From the NCBI GenBank assembly GCA_002633005.1, contig NMRA01000092.1, positions 521,710-585,709 of the forward strand: a stretch of 64,000 nucleotides of DNA. The letters are read 5' to 3'. The notes beneath the pieces are model-generated. The model was given only the letters and a program-made list of their open reading frames with translations. It did not search any database and was not told the DNA's origin. This document shows, piece by piece, positions 13,048-24,120 of the stretch (its first letter is position 1; every line of letters starts with the position of its first letter). The DNA comes from Phoronis australis (taxonomy: Eukaryota; Phoronida; Phoronidae). The translations under genes and the position numbers were made by a program.

Positions 13048-13119
13048 CTTTGTGGTGATTATCCTTTGCCAACTTCGTCTACTACTGGGTTCTTCTTATG
13101 GATAACCCGATAAGTTCGG

Positions 13120-13161
13120 TCTCTACAAATAGAACAACTAGCTCCTGTTAAAGCTATATAA
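13120..13161 (-). promoter_or_regulatory. Candidate TATA box or 5'-UTR splice acceptor of the GPCR gene
   Basis: On the minus strand a TATATAGC motif at about 13,153-13,160 lies about 110 bases before the GPCR ATG. Some 30 bases further on is GTTGTTCTATTTGTAGAG (about 13,121-13,138), which looks like a pyrimidine-rich 3' splice site. The two readings conflict: either transcription starts close to the ATG, or a 5'-UTR intron ends here. The sequence alone does not decide. Confidence 0.3.
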
Positions 13162-13532
13162 TGCACCATCTTATAACCAATGCAATGGCGCCTTTAAGAA
13201 GTTTCTTAAAGACAGTAATTTTATGATTGATAATTGGATTTATTACTATTTTAGAATTTTATGTCGTGCCAATCTTTGATTGGTCGTTGACGTTTTTTTT
13301 GAAAAGATGAATTTGATCAAAATTCGGAGTTTTCATTTTGATCCCACCTCTGAAAATCTTTTTTCCTATGCTAAACACTCTTGAATGGTAACTGACTGTA
13401 AGGAACCCAGGATAACTCATTCTTAAACAGAAATTTGGCCTATTGTCATAGCGTTACACAAAGAAATTCATCAGAATGAACATATTCAATTTGCTTTTTT
13501 GCTCAGGGATGCACTGAACATTTAAGCAACGC

Positions 13533-13671
13533 ACTACGGTATGGCTGCACATAAACTCAACTGTAGCTATTTCCTAGAAAAACTTGCACTCTTTCGGGAA
13601 ACTACGGTATGGCTGCACATAAACTCTACTGTAGCTATTTCCTAGAAAAACTTGCACTCTTTCGGGAAACT
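13533..13671. repeat. Tandem duplication, 68-bp unit, two copies
   Basis: The segment starting ACTACGGTATGGCTGCAC at 13,533 is repeated at 13,601 with about one mismatch over 68 bases. The near-identity indicates a recent event. It lies about 490 bases upstream of the GPCR start codon, so it could fall in that gene's promoter region. Confidence 0.95.
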
Positions 13672-13821
13672 AGGTTGCAAGCTCGTCGCATAGACATCGA
13701 CAGATAGGCATATCCATTGTTCACTATGTTTTTCTTATAATAAAAATAATGGCAAACATGTATCGGTAAGATCAAGAACGGACTATCGCCGCAAAAATAA
13801 AAAAGTTCATGTTGATTCGAT

Positions 13822-13849
13822 GTTTCGTCTATTCATTAGACATCATCAG
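13822..13849 (-). other. Hammerhead-ribozyme-like hairpin; possible Penelope-like element remnant
   Basis: Read on the minus strand: CTGATGA (13,843-13,849), a 5-bp stem GTCTA/TAGAC with a 5-base loop, then GAAAC (13,822-13,826). This is the order of a hammerhead core. There is one extra T between CTGATGA and the stem, and I could not pair a convincing stem I, so catalysis is doubtful. Penelope-like retroelements are known to carry hammerhead motifs in their terminal repeats. A similar but poorer motif lies at 38,012-38,044. No reverse transcriptase or GIY-YIG coding sequence is visible nearby. Confidence 0.3.
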
Positions 13850-16800
13850 GTTATATACAAAAAGACATCAAGTGTCGACATACCAGTCAGGTTACATCCA
13901 TGTGAAATGAGTGTTGCAAGAAATACAAGGAATAAGTAAATAGGTCATCAACATAGCTGTAGCCAGTCACTGAGCTCTGCATCTTGTTCAGAGAACCGGC
14001 AGCATGCTGGTCCTGAATGTTGTTTTTTTGCGAAGTCTCAAACAAAATACTGAATTAATGCTTGTAATTCTTTATTGATAGTTTGAATGAGACCATAGGA
14101 CGTTTTTGAGAACAGTGACATCACTTGTTTGGAAAGTACTATGAAAAATTAAGCTTTTGGAAAATCAAAGATTAAAAAAAATAAATGACGTAAGGTTTTT
14201 CCTTGTCTTTTCTCAAGGTTTGAGTCGTGTGTAATATGGTGCATAATAACACATCACACAATTTAAGGAGAAACAGGGAAAAACCCATCAGGTTTTCTGC
14301 CTCCCTTAACGTTACAAGTTAGTGTTACTGAGCTTGCACGATTGCACTTGCGACTAAGTGGATGTCAGTGATTGCCTCTGAGTTTGTAGTAAATATCATG
14401 GTAGTAAATGGTTTTGTTTACTTTAGTGAAAGGTTGTTTGGCATCATTAACTTAACAATCATAAACCCATTTTAGACAATTTGAACTATTGCGCATATAC
14501 TCAGGAGGTTAATTTGTACTGTTTATGACTGATCTCATTTTTATTTTACATGCAATTTTAAAGCTTTATGGTACTTGGGTTTTGCGTGAATATTCATTCT
14601 TTAAACAAATTAGTGGTTTGACTATTTACAAAACTGTGGTTCGAACAAGCGATTCTGTAACAGTGTTTGCTGGTCCAAGCTGAGCAAAATTTGGTCGATA
14701 TCATAGTCATTAGAGCAGCTAGACTCAACTCATTACTTTCTCAAAGAGGTCTGTGTTAGCTTAAACCTTTTACTGAACTGTTGTCAAAGACTGTAAGATG
14801 TATAGTCTTCAACACTTCCTGCGAGCGATACTTGCATTTGTAAAAATTGGGAAGTGTTCTAGACGCTAACCATGTAATGTTGCCCACTCCATAAATTGTT
14901 CAACAACTAAAATCATCACTCACGCGGGTAAATATGTAAATCATCTCTCTGGGGAATAAAATCATGAATTTAGTGTAGTCCCTTTATTAATATAAAGAGT
15001 CTCACTCTTCGACCGCCTTCAGGCGGAGCCCTGCTATGGTAATGTAGAGGGCCTTACTTTTGAAGCCCGAAATTCAATTTCTTGCCTATTTCATTTCAAT
15101 AAGAATACGTCATTTTAAATAATATGCTGTTATTAGTTGCAGAATTTCCTTAAGTTCAAATATACCCGCACCTTTATCTAATCTTTTGAACGTGCAGGAT
15201 GTTCGTGAACTTTCCTTGCAATCTAACATGGCGAACGTCGATGGTTTTGATTTAATTTTAAGTGAAGCATCACAAGATGTCCTGAAATAAGGCAAGTTAA
15301 CACTTCTTGTTTTTTATGGGTATGCTGTGGCCGGCATAGAGCTCGTGGATGTTATTTTCAGTGGCTCCTAAAATGCTTCATTCTTCTTATCTTACTTTGA
15401 AGCACTCATAGCAGTTTTAGGTGATTTATCTATTGGCTTCCAGTAGTTTGTGGAAATTGTTGAAACATTATATCCGGAAATACTTAGTGCTTACCCAGTC
15501 CCATCCTGCCTGAATAGATGAAATAGCTTTTAGAATGATTAAATTACACTGCTTTTTACTCTTTTTGCCAATTCCCTGAATGATCAGTTTCGGAGGGAAA
15601 TAATTTCCCATCATAGTTTTTGACAGATTTCGTGTGGTTGAATTGGCACTTGGTTGACATTTCAAATTTGGTGAGAAAATCATGCGCTCAAGCTCTTACA
15701 AGTAAGGTGGGAGGGTAGCCCTCTGTTGAAAGTTTTAAGTTCCACAATTTCAGACATTGAAAGTTACGAAATTCAAATGTAGTTCATTTAATCCAGTGTA
15801 GTTCAGGTATGACTGATGAATGATCTTCAGCCATTTTGTGTGCTGCGAACATTGTACTCATCCCAAAAAATTACCTCCGTTGGAGAATCTGTATACAAAT
15901 TGTATGCAAATAACCTGTGGTAATTTGGCCTTATTTCTTGCACAAGGTTAACAAGAACATGATGCTTGTCAATTTAACTGCTTCTTAGTAATTTGCTTTA
16001 GATGTGATTAAGAAGGAAATGATCGGTTAATAGTTACAAATGCTCTAATAATCTCATGCACTTCATTAGGGTAGATCTAGAAAACAGAATGTCATGGCAT
16101 TTGTAAAGACTTCAAGTAACAACGCTGTTTACAGTGGTAGATAAACAGCTGTTATTGTAACCAGGAAGTTGGCCTACTTAATGATCCTTGGTCTACTGTA
16201 ATTACCCTAATTATTCTACTTTCTCAGTTAGCATGTAATTGTCTTAAACAGTGGGTACATTTTTTGTATGCATGTGCTGTAAATCTGGGTCTGGATTAAG
16301 TGTAGTCAAAGGTCATTCGAATCAAGCTGCTCTAATATTACAACCCTTGTGGGTCACAAGTCAGCAGTAACTGTGAAGTCTGATGTTTTGTTCCAATTAG
16401 AAAACAACACAATAGGTCGATCAGCTTGCAGGGATAGAATGTGGCAATGAGTTATGTTTTAAACGCTTGTGTCTCCTATTTTGAAAGTCGTTATATAATC
16501 ACAGTAATATGATGATGATGTCAGCACTCTTGTTTTTGCTATGTTAACCAAATTAATAATAGTTATTTTTAAGGGATTTTTCCTGTCCTGTAACTACTGA
16601 CGACTTTTACTGTATTTACGCTATAACTCCAGATTAACTTACTTTGATTTGATGTATACCTGTGCGCTCAAGACGCTACGTCTCCGTGTTAACACTACGT
16701 AGGCAATATGTTCCGAACAGCTCAGATCACTTTGTCTTACCATTGACTTTCCCCAATACCGAGTCGGTTTAGATACTGCGCCATCTGGAGGAGTGTCCTG

Positions 16801-17329
16801 TCAAGAAGTTTGATTCTTTATAAAATGGCGGGTATTTGGATTGTTTTGACAGCTTTCATTGATGACTTTCTCATTTTTTTTGTTCTTACGAAAATCCCAT
16901 GATTGGGTTTTGTTTTGCATTGCTTTCATCTGTCTGGAGAAGAACTAGTTACATATGCTTCAGTATTCTCTTGAGCTAGGATTATCTGCTCTTCACTATT
17001 TGGTTCATTGAAAAAATGGCCACTCTCCATATGAAAACATCTGTAATTCATTTATTTTCATTTGTTTAAAAATTACACAGATCTCTACCTTTCAAAGCAG
17101 TTTTCGATGTCTGAAATTCAGAACTGTACAAGGTCACTAACCACAGTTTTTATCCTTTTTCAATTCATGAACTTGGCCGTTATTTGCATTTTAACAGCTA
17201 CCTCTAGCAACTATTATATTATTTATGTATTAATTCTTATTAACATCTCCATGGTTTGCAATCTGCTGGCTGCGGCCTCTCGTATTTGTTAAGTAGCTGA
17301 TAGTAAGCTGTATTTGAGGACAGCAAATT
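13850..17329. other. No gene recognised
   Basis: ORFs reach only about 76 codons (17,062-17,292 plus, hydrophobic, unrecognised). A small GC-rich hairpin CCGCCTTCAGGCGG lies near 15,011. Nothing else could be supported. Confidence 0.45.
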
Positions 17330-17770
17330 TTAAAGATGACATGTCTCATTAAAACTGTGAATATTTAAATTTGTAGCAAGCGCCACCTTGTGACTTCTTG
17401 GTGAACTGTGTACAAGTATAATCAGGAAATGAAACAATTTATAAATAAAACACATTTTTAAAGAAAACACCACAACTGATACACATGAAAACAAGTGAAC
17501 ATATATACAACCCTTGTAATTTCAAATATTACGCAATTGTTATTTGATAGTGACATGAACAAATAAGAACTGTGCCTCGTTTTACTAAGGAAACGATGAC
17601 ACATTACCATACTCATTTACATAAAAATAGTTTTGCAAAACGAGGCTTTTGCGAGATTGTAATGGTGACCGGTTCTCGGATGGTTTCTGGCACACCAGAA
17701 GACCCGAGATTGTTTGTAAACTAGTACTTCGTTTGCATATTCACAATTTAATGAGACATAGCATCTTTAA
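17330..17770 (+). mobile_element. Family R2 TTAA-flanked TIR element, copy 1
   Basis: A 441-bp element matching 56,690-57,136 along its whole length (by eye 80-90% identical). Both ends read TTAA then AAGATG or AGATG, followed by ATGTCTCATTAAA, in inverted orientation. The TIRs are about 35 bp with mismatches. TTAA at both junctions fits a TTAA-targeting transposase (piggyBac or Kolobok type); I cannot tell which. There is no coding capacity, so it is a MITE-like non-autonomous element. Confidence 0.85.
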
Positions 17771-18404
17771 GCTGCTGTTAGCTTGTTTCCAGTTTCCCAT
17801 CAAGGAGGCAATATTTTAGTCCAATTAACTTCATGATACAGGTCTCAAAGTGATCCTTAATCAGATTAGAAAGGATTTCTTAGACTGGGATAAACTGTTG
17901 GTTCGTTTTGTGGAGACCTGGATTCTATTTCTTGAAAGTGACTTTTTGTCTTACAATTGCTGAAAAAGGGTTAAGCCAAATAGTTATGAGTGAATCGTAT
18001 TTTGGAAGTCTTTTCACAAAACGGACCCCTCAATAAGCCATGGCGCCGGTCACTTCATGTCCTGAGCATGGTCTTGTATTAGTATATTAATGAACTGTCA
18101 CTTGTTTCCAAGCCCCAAAGCTTACTTCAAGTGAGGATAAATTGAAGGCCAGTTTTGTATTAGTAAGTACCAGTCTAAATTAAGATTTTTTTTCTGCAGG
18201 TGCATACTTATAGCATCATTAATTTCTCATTAACTGTGTCATACAGCAGTCCGTGGTATTAGTTTTTTCCGATCTGGGGCTATGAAAAATAACTCACTTT
18301 TTGTGCTTAGCTATCCATGGATCAGCAAAGGTAATCAAACAATTGTCTTCTCAGTCAGGACCGTAAACCATTTGTTAAGATGTGTTTAGTTACACTGTCC
18401 AACT

Positions 18405-18857
18405 GGGACTTTCATACTAATGTCCATAGTCCACCCCTCGATGTTTTGAGGAGTTCCAATCAGTCAACTTCGGTCCTTGATCGAAGTTAGTAGCGCCAGT
18501 CAACTATGCAGTAAACGTAGATTTAAGAAAGAAGCGTCGACGCTGCGGTGCAGTATGAACGCCCATCGAAGTTATCGCCTAGGGCCACGGTTATCGTCAC
18601 CAATCGAATTAGAAATAAGTTTTATGTCAATTAGCACATGTAAATGTTCCCAAATTGTCACATTAAAAAAAATCTTAGCGTGCACATGATGCGTCAGGCA
18701 CTAACTTACGATTACTTCGATGACAACAGCGTCACATGCCGTTAAATTTGATGTACTTTAACTACCGAAGCTGATATGAACAGTTCAGTTAACTTCTCAG
18801 TTCACGTCAATGCTCCGCTCAGAATGGAGTTACGGCGTAAGTCAGTATGAAAGGGCC
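18405..18857 (+). mobile_element. Family R3 TIR element, copy 1
   Basis: About 453 bp. The left end, GGGACTTTCATACTAATG, is inverted-complementary to the right end (…GTCAGTATGAAAGGGCC). The body matches 34,400-34,849 and 63,591-64,000, including a palindromic GCGTCGACGC core near 18,536. No protein is encoded. The short ORF at 18,477-18,689 is repeat sequence. Confidence 0.8.
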
Positions 18858-20128
18858 TTCAGAACAGGATTCACACGGATTTTACTGACCTTGCATGTCA
18901 AATTGTGTGTGAGCCATGCCCCTGATTTACATCTATCAAAATTCTAAGTCAGATGCCCACTAGTTAACCCCTCCAAACCCAAAATGAATTATCAACTGAT
19001 CAGCTGAAATACCACTATGATCGAACATGAAAATGAACGTTATTGCGCAAGACAATCAATGAGATTATTAAGTTCTGACAAGCTTTACCTTTTCACGTAT
19101 TACACCTATCTCAAGAATATTATGCAACTTTGAATGACTAGGTATTGATTTGACGATCTTCTGTCTTGGGAGGAACACCTTTGTGTCCTCAGCCTGAAAA
19201 TCGCCAAGCCTATCAGAGCTAGTTTTTGAACTTCAAATATTTGCACCAGTTACCATAGGTTGTTTAGAATGCCTTCCTATTTATCTCAGTGGTTGTAGGT
19301 AGTTTGACAAACAAAATTACATAATTAGGTATATACTTAGGGACTTAATGACAAACTACTAGTTGTTTCATGGCTATTGAGAAGTTGGTGGACAGCTACA
19401 GCATATGAGGATTTGCTACAGAGGGATTTTACAGTATTTATCGTAAATTCTTTGCAATCATGTGTGGTGAGATTTTCAAGTAATTCACAGAAAAAAGGAG
19501 ATTTCTATCGGGGATCATCGTAGTTTAGAGGATTTATTATTTGTAACCCATTTGAATTCAAACAGAAGAACAGGCTGACACAACTTTGGAAGAGCAACTA
19601 CACACCTGTGAAGAAAGTTGATATTTTAAACCACAGAACATGGTTCATAATGGTTATAATACAAACATAGACTAAGTATCATTCCATTTTATGTCTTTTG
19701 GTGTCCATAAATTTTCATCACCTTTATACACACTACCATTGTCAATGACTTACTATGACCAGTTAATTCATGTTGTAGTGTCTGTGTTGTTTTAAAGTGA
19801 TTGATTCAAAGCTATTTAGTTGTAGTTAATTTGCATACACATGACTGTTAACAAAGTTTACTTGTAAACCACATTTCTTTTTATTTCATACCCCATATTT
19901 GTCTATTATTCGTTTAAAAACGCTCTCACTTCCCCAAAAGATTTTGAGAACACAAAATTTTCAACTTCAGCTATCTTCGGAAAAATGTCACATCAGGTTC
20001 CGAAAAGGAACCCGATCATTGCCGAGTCTGTCTACAGTGTCCATTGCTATGTGCCAAGAGGAGTACTTTCGTTTTTTCAAATTTAGACGGATTCTTACAT
20101 TTAAAGTGGAGTAAATAATTGAAGAAGA
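18858..20128. other. No gene recognised; upstream flank of the THAP pseudogene
   Basis: AT-rich with short ORFs only. The last 200 bases may be the old 5' flank or promoter of the THAP pseudogene that follows, but no TATA box or splice site stands out. Confidence 0.4.
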
Positions 20129-20347
20129 ATGCCTGACCGTTGTGTAGTTGAAGGCTGAGGCAATACGCCAAGGGCTGGGGTATCTTTGCACAAGTTGCCC
20201 ACTGATTGAAGACTGCATCGCAAGTGAGAAGACTTTGCGAAGTCCACGAGTGGAACGTAGCCGTATTTGGTAGTATGTAGCCAACATATTTCTATGGGCT
20301 GCTTCGAGAACGACAGCCTGCGATCCGAGTATAGTTGTAAACCAGGA
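20129..20347 (+). pseudogene. THAP-domain zinc-finger pseudogene
   Basis: In one frame from the ATG this reads as a THAP DNA-binding domain with four in-frame stops. It opens MPDRCVVEG-stop-GNTPRAGVSLHKLP and ends near VCSQHISMGCFENDS. The C2CH signature C-X2-4-C-X35-50-C-X2-H fits: C5, position 10 (second cysteine, now TGA), C50 and H53. Stops at codons 33 and 44 sit where the domain has conserved tryptophans (TGG to TGA or TAG), and P45 keeps the W-x-P region. The stop at codon 27 could be a CGA-to-TGA change. THAP domains occur in P-element transposases and host regulators; too little remains to say which. A 131-codon open frame on the opposite strand (19,988-20,383) is the antisense of this region and is not a gene. 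Confidence 0.75.
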
Positions 20348-23300
20348 TGAGTGAACTTTTAGAGAGTATTTGAAACGATTCATGCTGTCGCTTTCCAGAA
20401 GCTAGAGGGCCTTGAGCTAGTATTGAACCTAACATTCAAAATGGCGGATAGCATCGACGGACACTGTCGGACAGGATTAGTGCTAGAAGTAGCCAGTAGA
20501 TTGCTTTACTTTTGAATTGCGGTTTTTGCAACATACTGGTAAGTGTTTGTAGGTGGATGTGCTGAATAGGTTGATGCTAGTTGCAATACATTGAATTTTA
20601 GCCTAGTCGATCGCTAGCTGGACTGAATGAACAGTAAGAGTAGGGCAGTCCAACCAATTTTTTTTCGATTTGCAAGAATACTTCAATATAATCGGAAAGA
20701 TAATGCATCTCAATCAATAAAAATTAAAAAATTATCAAAATCGGGTTAAGCAGTGCAAGTTTATTGCAGTTTTGGTGGCGAAATTTGGGTCATTTGTTTG
20801 GATCGGGTCAGCCATCTTGGACAATAGCGACATAAGTTACGAGTTTAAAACCGTGTATAAATTATTTTCACCAATAATTTATGATGAAATTTAGTGAGAA
20901 ATATGTATACCTACTATTCTGAGCGATTCAATAGTTTTCACTGGATTTCAGCCACTCAAATGTTACTTATTGAGTGATAAATGTGCTCAACAATTCCCAT
21001 TGGACTCAGTCTCATTTCCGGCTGCACTGACAACATGGCGACTTATGCTGAACTGAAGGGCATGCTCAATTGTCTATTTTGTACTTGACAGCAGCTATAA
21101 AAGCAACTTTGCACAATGTTTATGTTTTTGTGCAAAAAATAGAAGGAATATTCTAATTATTGTAGTGTGAATATCCCATTTAGTTGACCATACACTCAGC
21201 TTAAAAATAGTTGAAAAAGTTTTGAAATTGTTTTTTCTTTGAAAGTCAATTGTGCTTCAAGGTTTGATTATGTGTCACAACATAATTCATATTTTCTAAA
21301 TTTTACGTATGAGTCATTCTTTTGATACATGCGTTGTTGCTTTCTTAATTCAAGTTATCAAGGCAACAAAATGTAAAGGCTCTTAATTAGAATAAAAGGC
21401 TATGTTGGATTATGAAACTTCCAGCCTTCAAACCTTTTTCCATGCAACTTATTTTCTGAAATCATGCTTGTGAATTCTAGTGTAAGGAAACGCCTGGTCG
21501 CCACGGTACTAGTTAGGCATATCCACTTTCATATCATGTAAATTTGTTGTGTTGTTGGATAACGTTTGTAATGCTTAAATGTTATAAAGTACTGTGCATT
21601 TTAAGTTACTTATTTTGGCAAAAGATTAGATCATTTTGGCTTACATATCAACTTTACTGTACTGAGATTATTTCAGTTTTGACTTATGTACAGTAGATGT
21701 AACCTTCAACTACCTTGAAAATCTTTCACTGTAGAAATCAAATATATAATTCCGACTGTAAGCACTTGATTTTAATTTGAACTGATTTGTTCTTTCATTA
21801 CTATGACTCAGTGACCAAAGCATGATAGAATTAGCTTGCCATAATGAGCGCCTGAAATAATATGTTCACTGGCATCTTCAAGTGATATTTCTTGATGCTT
21901 TGGGTTTATTATTATTTCAATAGATTAACACATAAATTTAAAAAACCAAGTTCAGAAGACTTCCATTTCACGTGTTCTTGAAATTCTGTCATTGAGAATG
22001 CCACCTCCACTCAAGTTTCAATTACATTATGTGGTTAAATTAAAAGGTGACATCCTTAATCCTACTCACTGCTGAAAATGAAAAAATGAAAACTAATATT
22101 TTGTATTAGGCTTTATTATCTGTGATACACTAGTCTTTACATCTCGTTGGCAAAAACCAATTTAGTTATGGCAACAAATGGAGTTGAAAGGAATTATCAT
22201 ATGAAGCAAGGAAAATTTTGGAGTGTTGACTGCCAATAGCCATTGCAATACACAGCTGTCTTTCTGATCTGACATCACAGACAGTTATGTAACCACATAT
22301 GCCTGTTCTTTGCTGAAGTGGGATAAGGTCATTACTGCTAGGCTTTTCTAATTAAGCAAGGTGTGCAGACAAAAACTGCCCTGTGCAACAGATTCACAGT
22401 GCTATTACAACTTCTTTTTTGACTAAGTGACTTGCCTTTTGTGTTCTGTACCTTTTGTAGGTATTTTACCGGTGGAAGTCAGAGAGATCTATAGCTGCCT
22501 CCCCGTCTAGGCTCAAATTACGTCATCACAGCAAACCCCCCCCCCAACAACCGACATTTTGTTGGAGAATCTATCTTTATGATTCTACTGACAAACTAAT
22601 GTCTCTTTATAATCTTAAGTTGGATTTACCACCATTTTATTCAGCAATGAAATAAAGTGCGTCATTTCATCCTGAAATCGTCATTCTTTATATGCATTTG
22701 AGTGACTGACGATATGTCATGAACGGTACCAAAATACATTTCATTTGCAGTCTGGCAATTTTTTAAAAATTGTTTGGTGCAGCAGTAGGAAACTTGAACA
22801 CAAGAATTCAGGACTCAAAGCCGATTTCAACAATACCCAAGATGTAACATTGTAATTATTTAATGTTGTTGTTGACTAGTGATAATATTAAATTTTGCAA
22901 AATAATGCTGTACGTAAAATAATGAATACTTACATACCTAACGACGTCATAGGAATGAGGATAGGGTGGGAAAACAAAATGTCTTTATAAGGGCAGCTTT
23001 TTTATATTAATTTATAGCATTACCAACTTCTCCACTGAACAGGCAATCTGAGGAGCAAACTTGAGATTTAACAGTGGAACTTGAAGTATAGTATGAAAAC
23101 AAGGTAAAACCATTCTTGCATGTTTAATGTAATAATGAAAAAATTAAATTCTGTTGCAACACTGCATATTTGCTTAACAAGCTCACATCGTAAAGCCCAT
23201 CCCCAGCAAAACATAACCACGCGTGTCGTTGGATAGCCTGATCATGTCCTAATGCACTACCTGACAGTGTTGTCAGCGATAGGTTTAGGTAGTGATGGAG

Positions 23301-23668
23301 TGAGAGCTATTGTTTGTCTATGCACGTGTTTATAAGGAAGCCTAGTGAAACATGATCAAATCGTGGAGTCACGAAAAAGCGGGTCCTTGTTTTAGAAGTA
23401 GTCAATTCCGCTAGATGGTGAACCGGTTTCTCAGCGATATGTATTGCGATGGAGATATTCTAATATACCACATCATGACGTCTCCATGAGTCTAACCCTC
23501 CACCAGTCTTGAATTGTTATCTTTCTAAACCCCTTCCCCCTCTAGTGATGAGGTAGTGTCTGAACGCTCCCGTTGATGTTATTTAAGTACAGTTAGTTAT
23601 TTTTCGTTTTTGGTTTTTAATAAGGCAACAAGTTTTGTGCCAAGTGTTAAGCATAGAAATGTGATCTT
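20348..23668. other. No gene recognised; contains a C10 run
   Basis: About 3.3 kb with no ORF above 60 codons. A run of ten C lies at 22,536-22,545. The first part may be the decayed downstream sequence of the THAP pseudogene, with GTAAGT near 20,540 as a possible old splice donor. Nothing else is supported. Confidence 0.4.
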
Positions 23669-24120
23669 TTAAGGTTTTATAGGATATTATCGAAAAGTCT
23701 GTGTGGTAAGCCAAATGTCTTCAGTACTATAGATTTTAACTTGATAAAAGTATGTGTTCTGAAAGTTGAAAGCCTGAAGAATTTAATTTTTGGCTTTTTA
23801 GCAATCTGCCATTAACTGGGTCATGTGACCAGGTTTTTTTTAGTAAAGCTTTATGCTAAAGAATGGTACGGCCATAGGAAAACAATGGTATTAAGAGCAT
23901 GGGGAAATTTAATTACATATAATTGTTTAATTGAGGTAAAATCGTAGTAAAGCTGTTACAGGTTTTCTAGCCTCATACAAGAGTGGAAAACTTTAAAAGC
24001 AGTATAGTGTATAAAGCATGGTAACAGGTAGTTTCGTGTGAATCCAGTCAACCGTTTCTGAGATACGATGTTCCAAAGTTGGCCAAGTTTAACATTTTCT
24101 AGGGTCTTAATATCTCAAAT
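23669..24120 (-). mobile_element. Family R5 TTAA-flanked element, copy a
   Basis: Starts TTAAGGTTTTATAGGAT, a degenerate TIR, and contains the family core CTGCCATTAACTGGGTCATG near 23,805. It ends in the family motif ACATTTTCTAGGGTC followed by TTAA at 24,117-24,120. The far TIR is shortened. It is non-coding. Confidence 0.75.

Noticed and set aside
19988-20383. 131-codon minus-strand ORF, second longest in the window
   Set aside because: It is the antisense of the THAP pseudogene and its flank, and its protein has no recognisable features.
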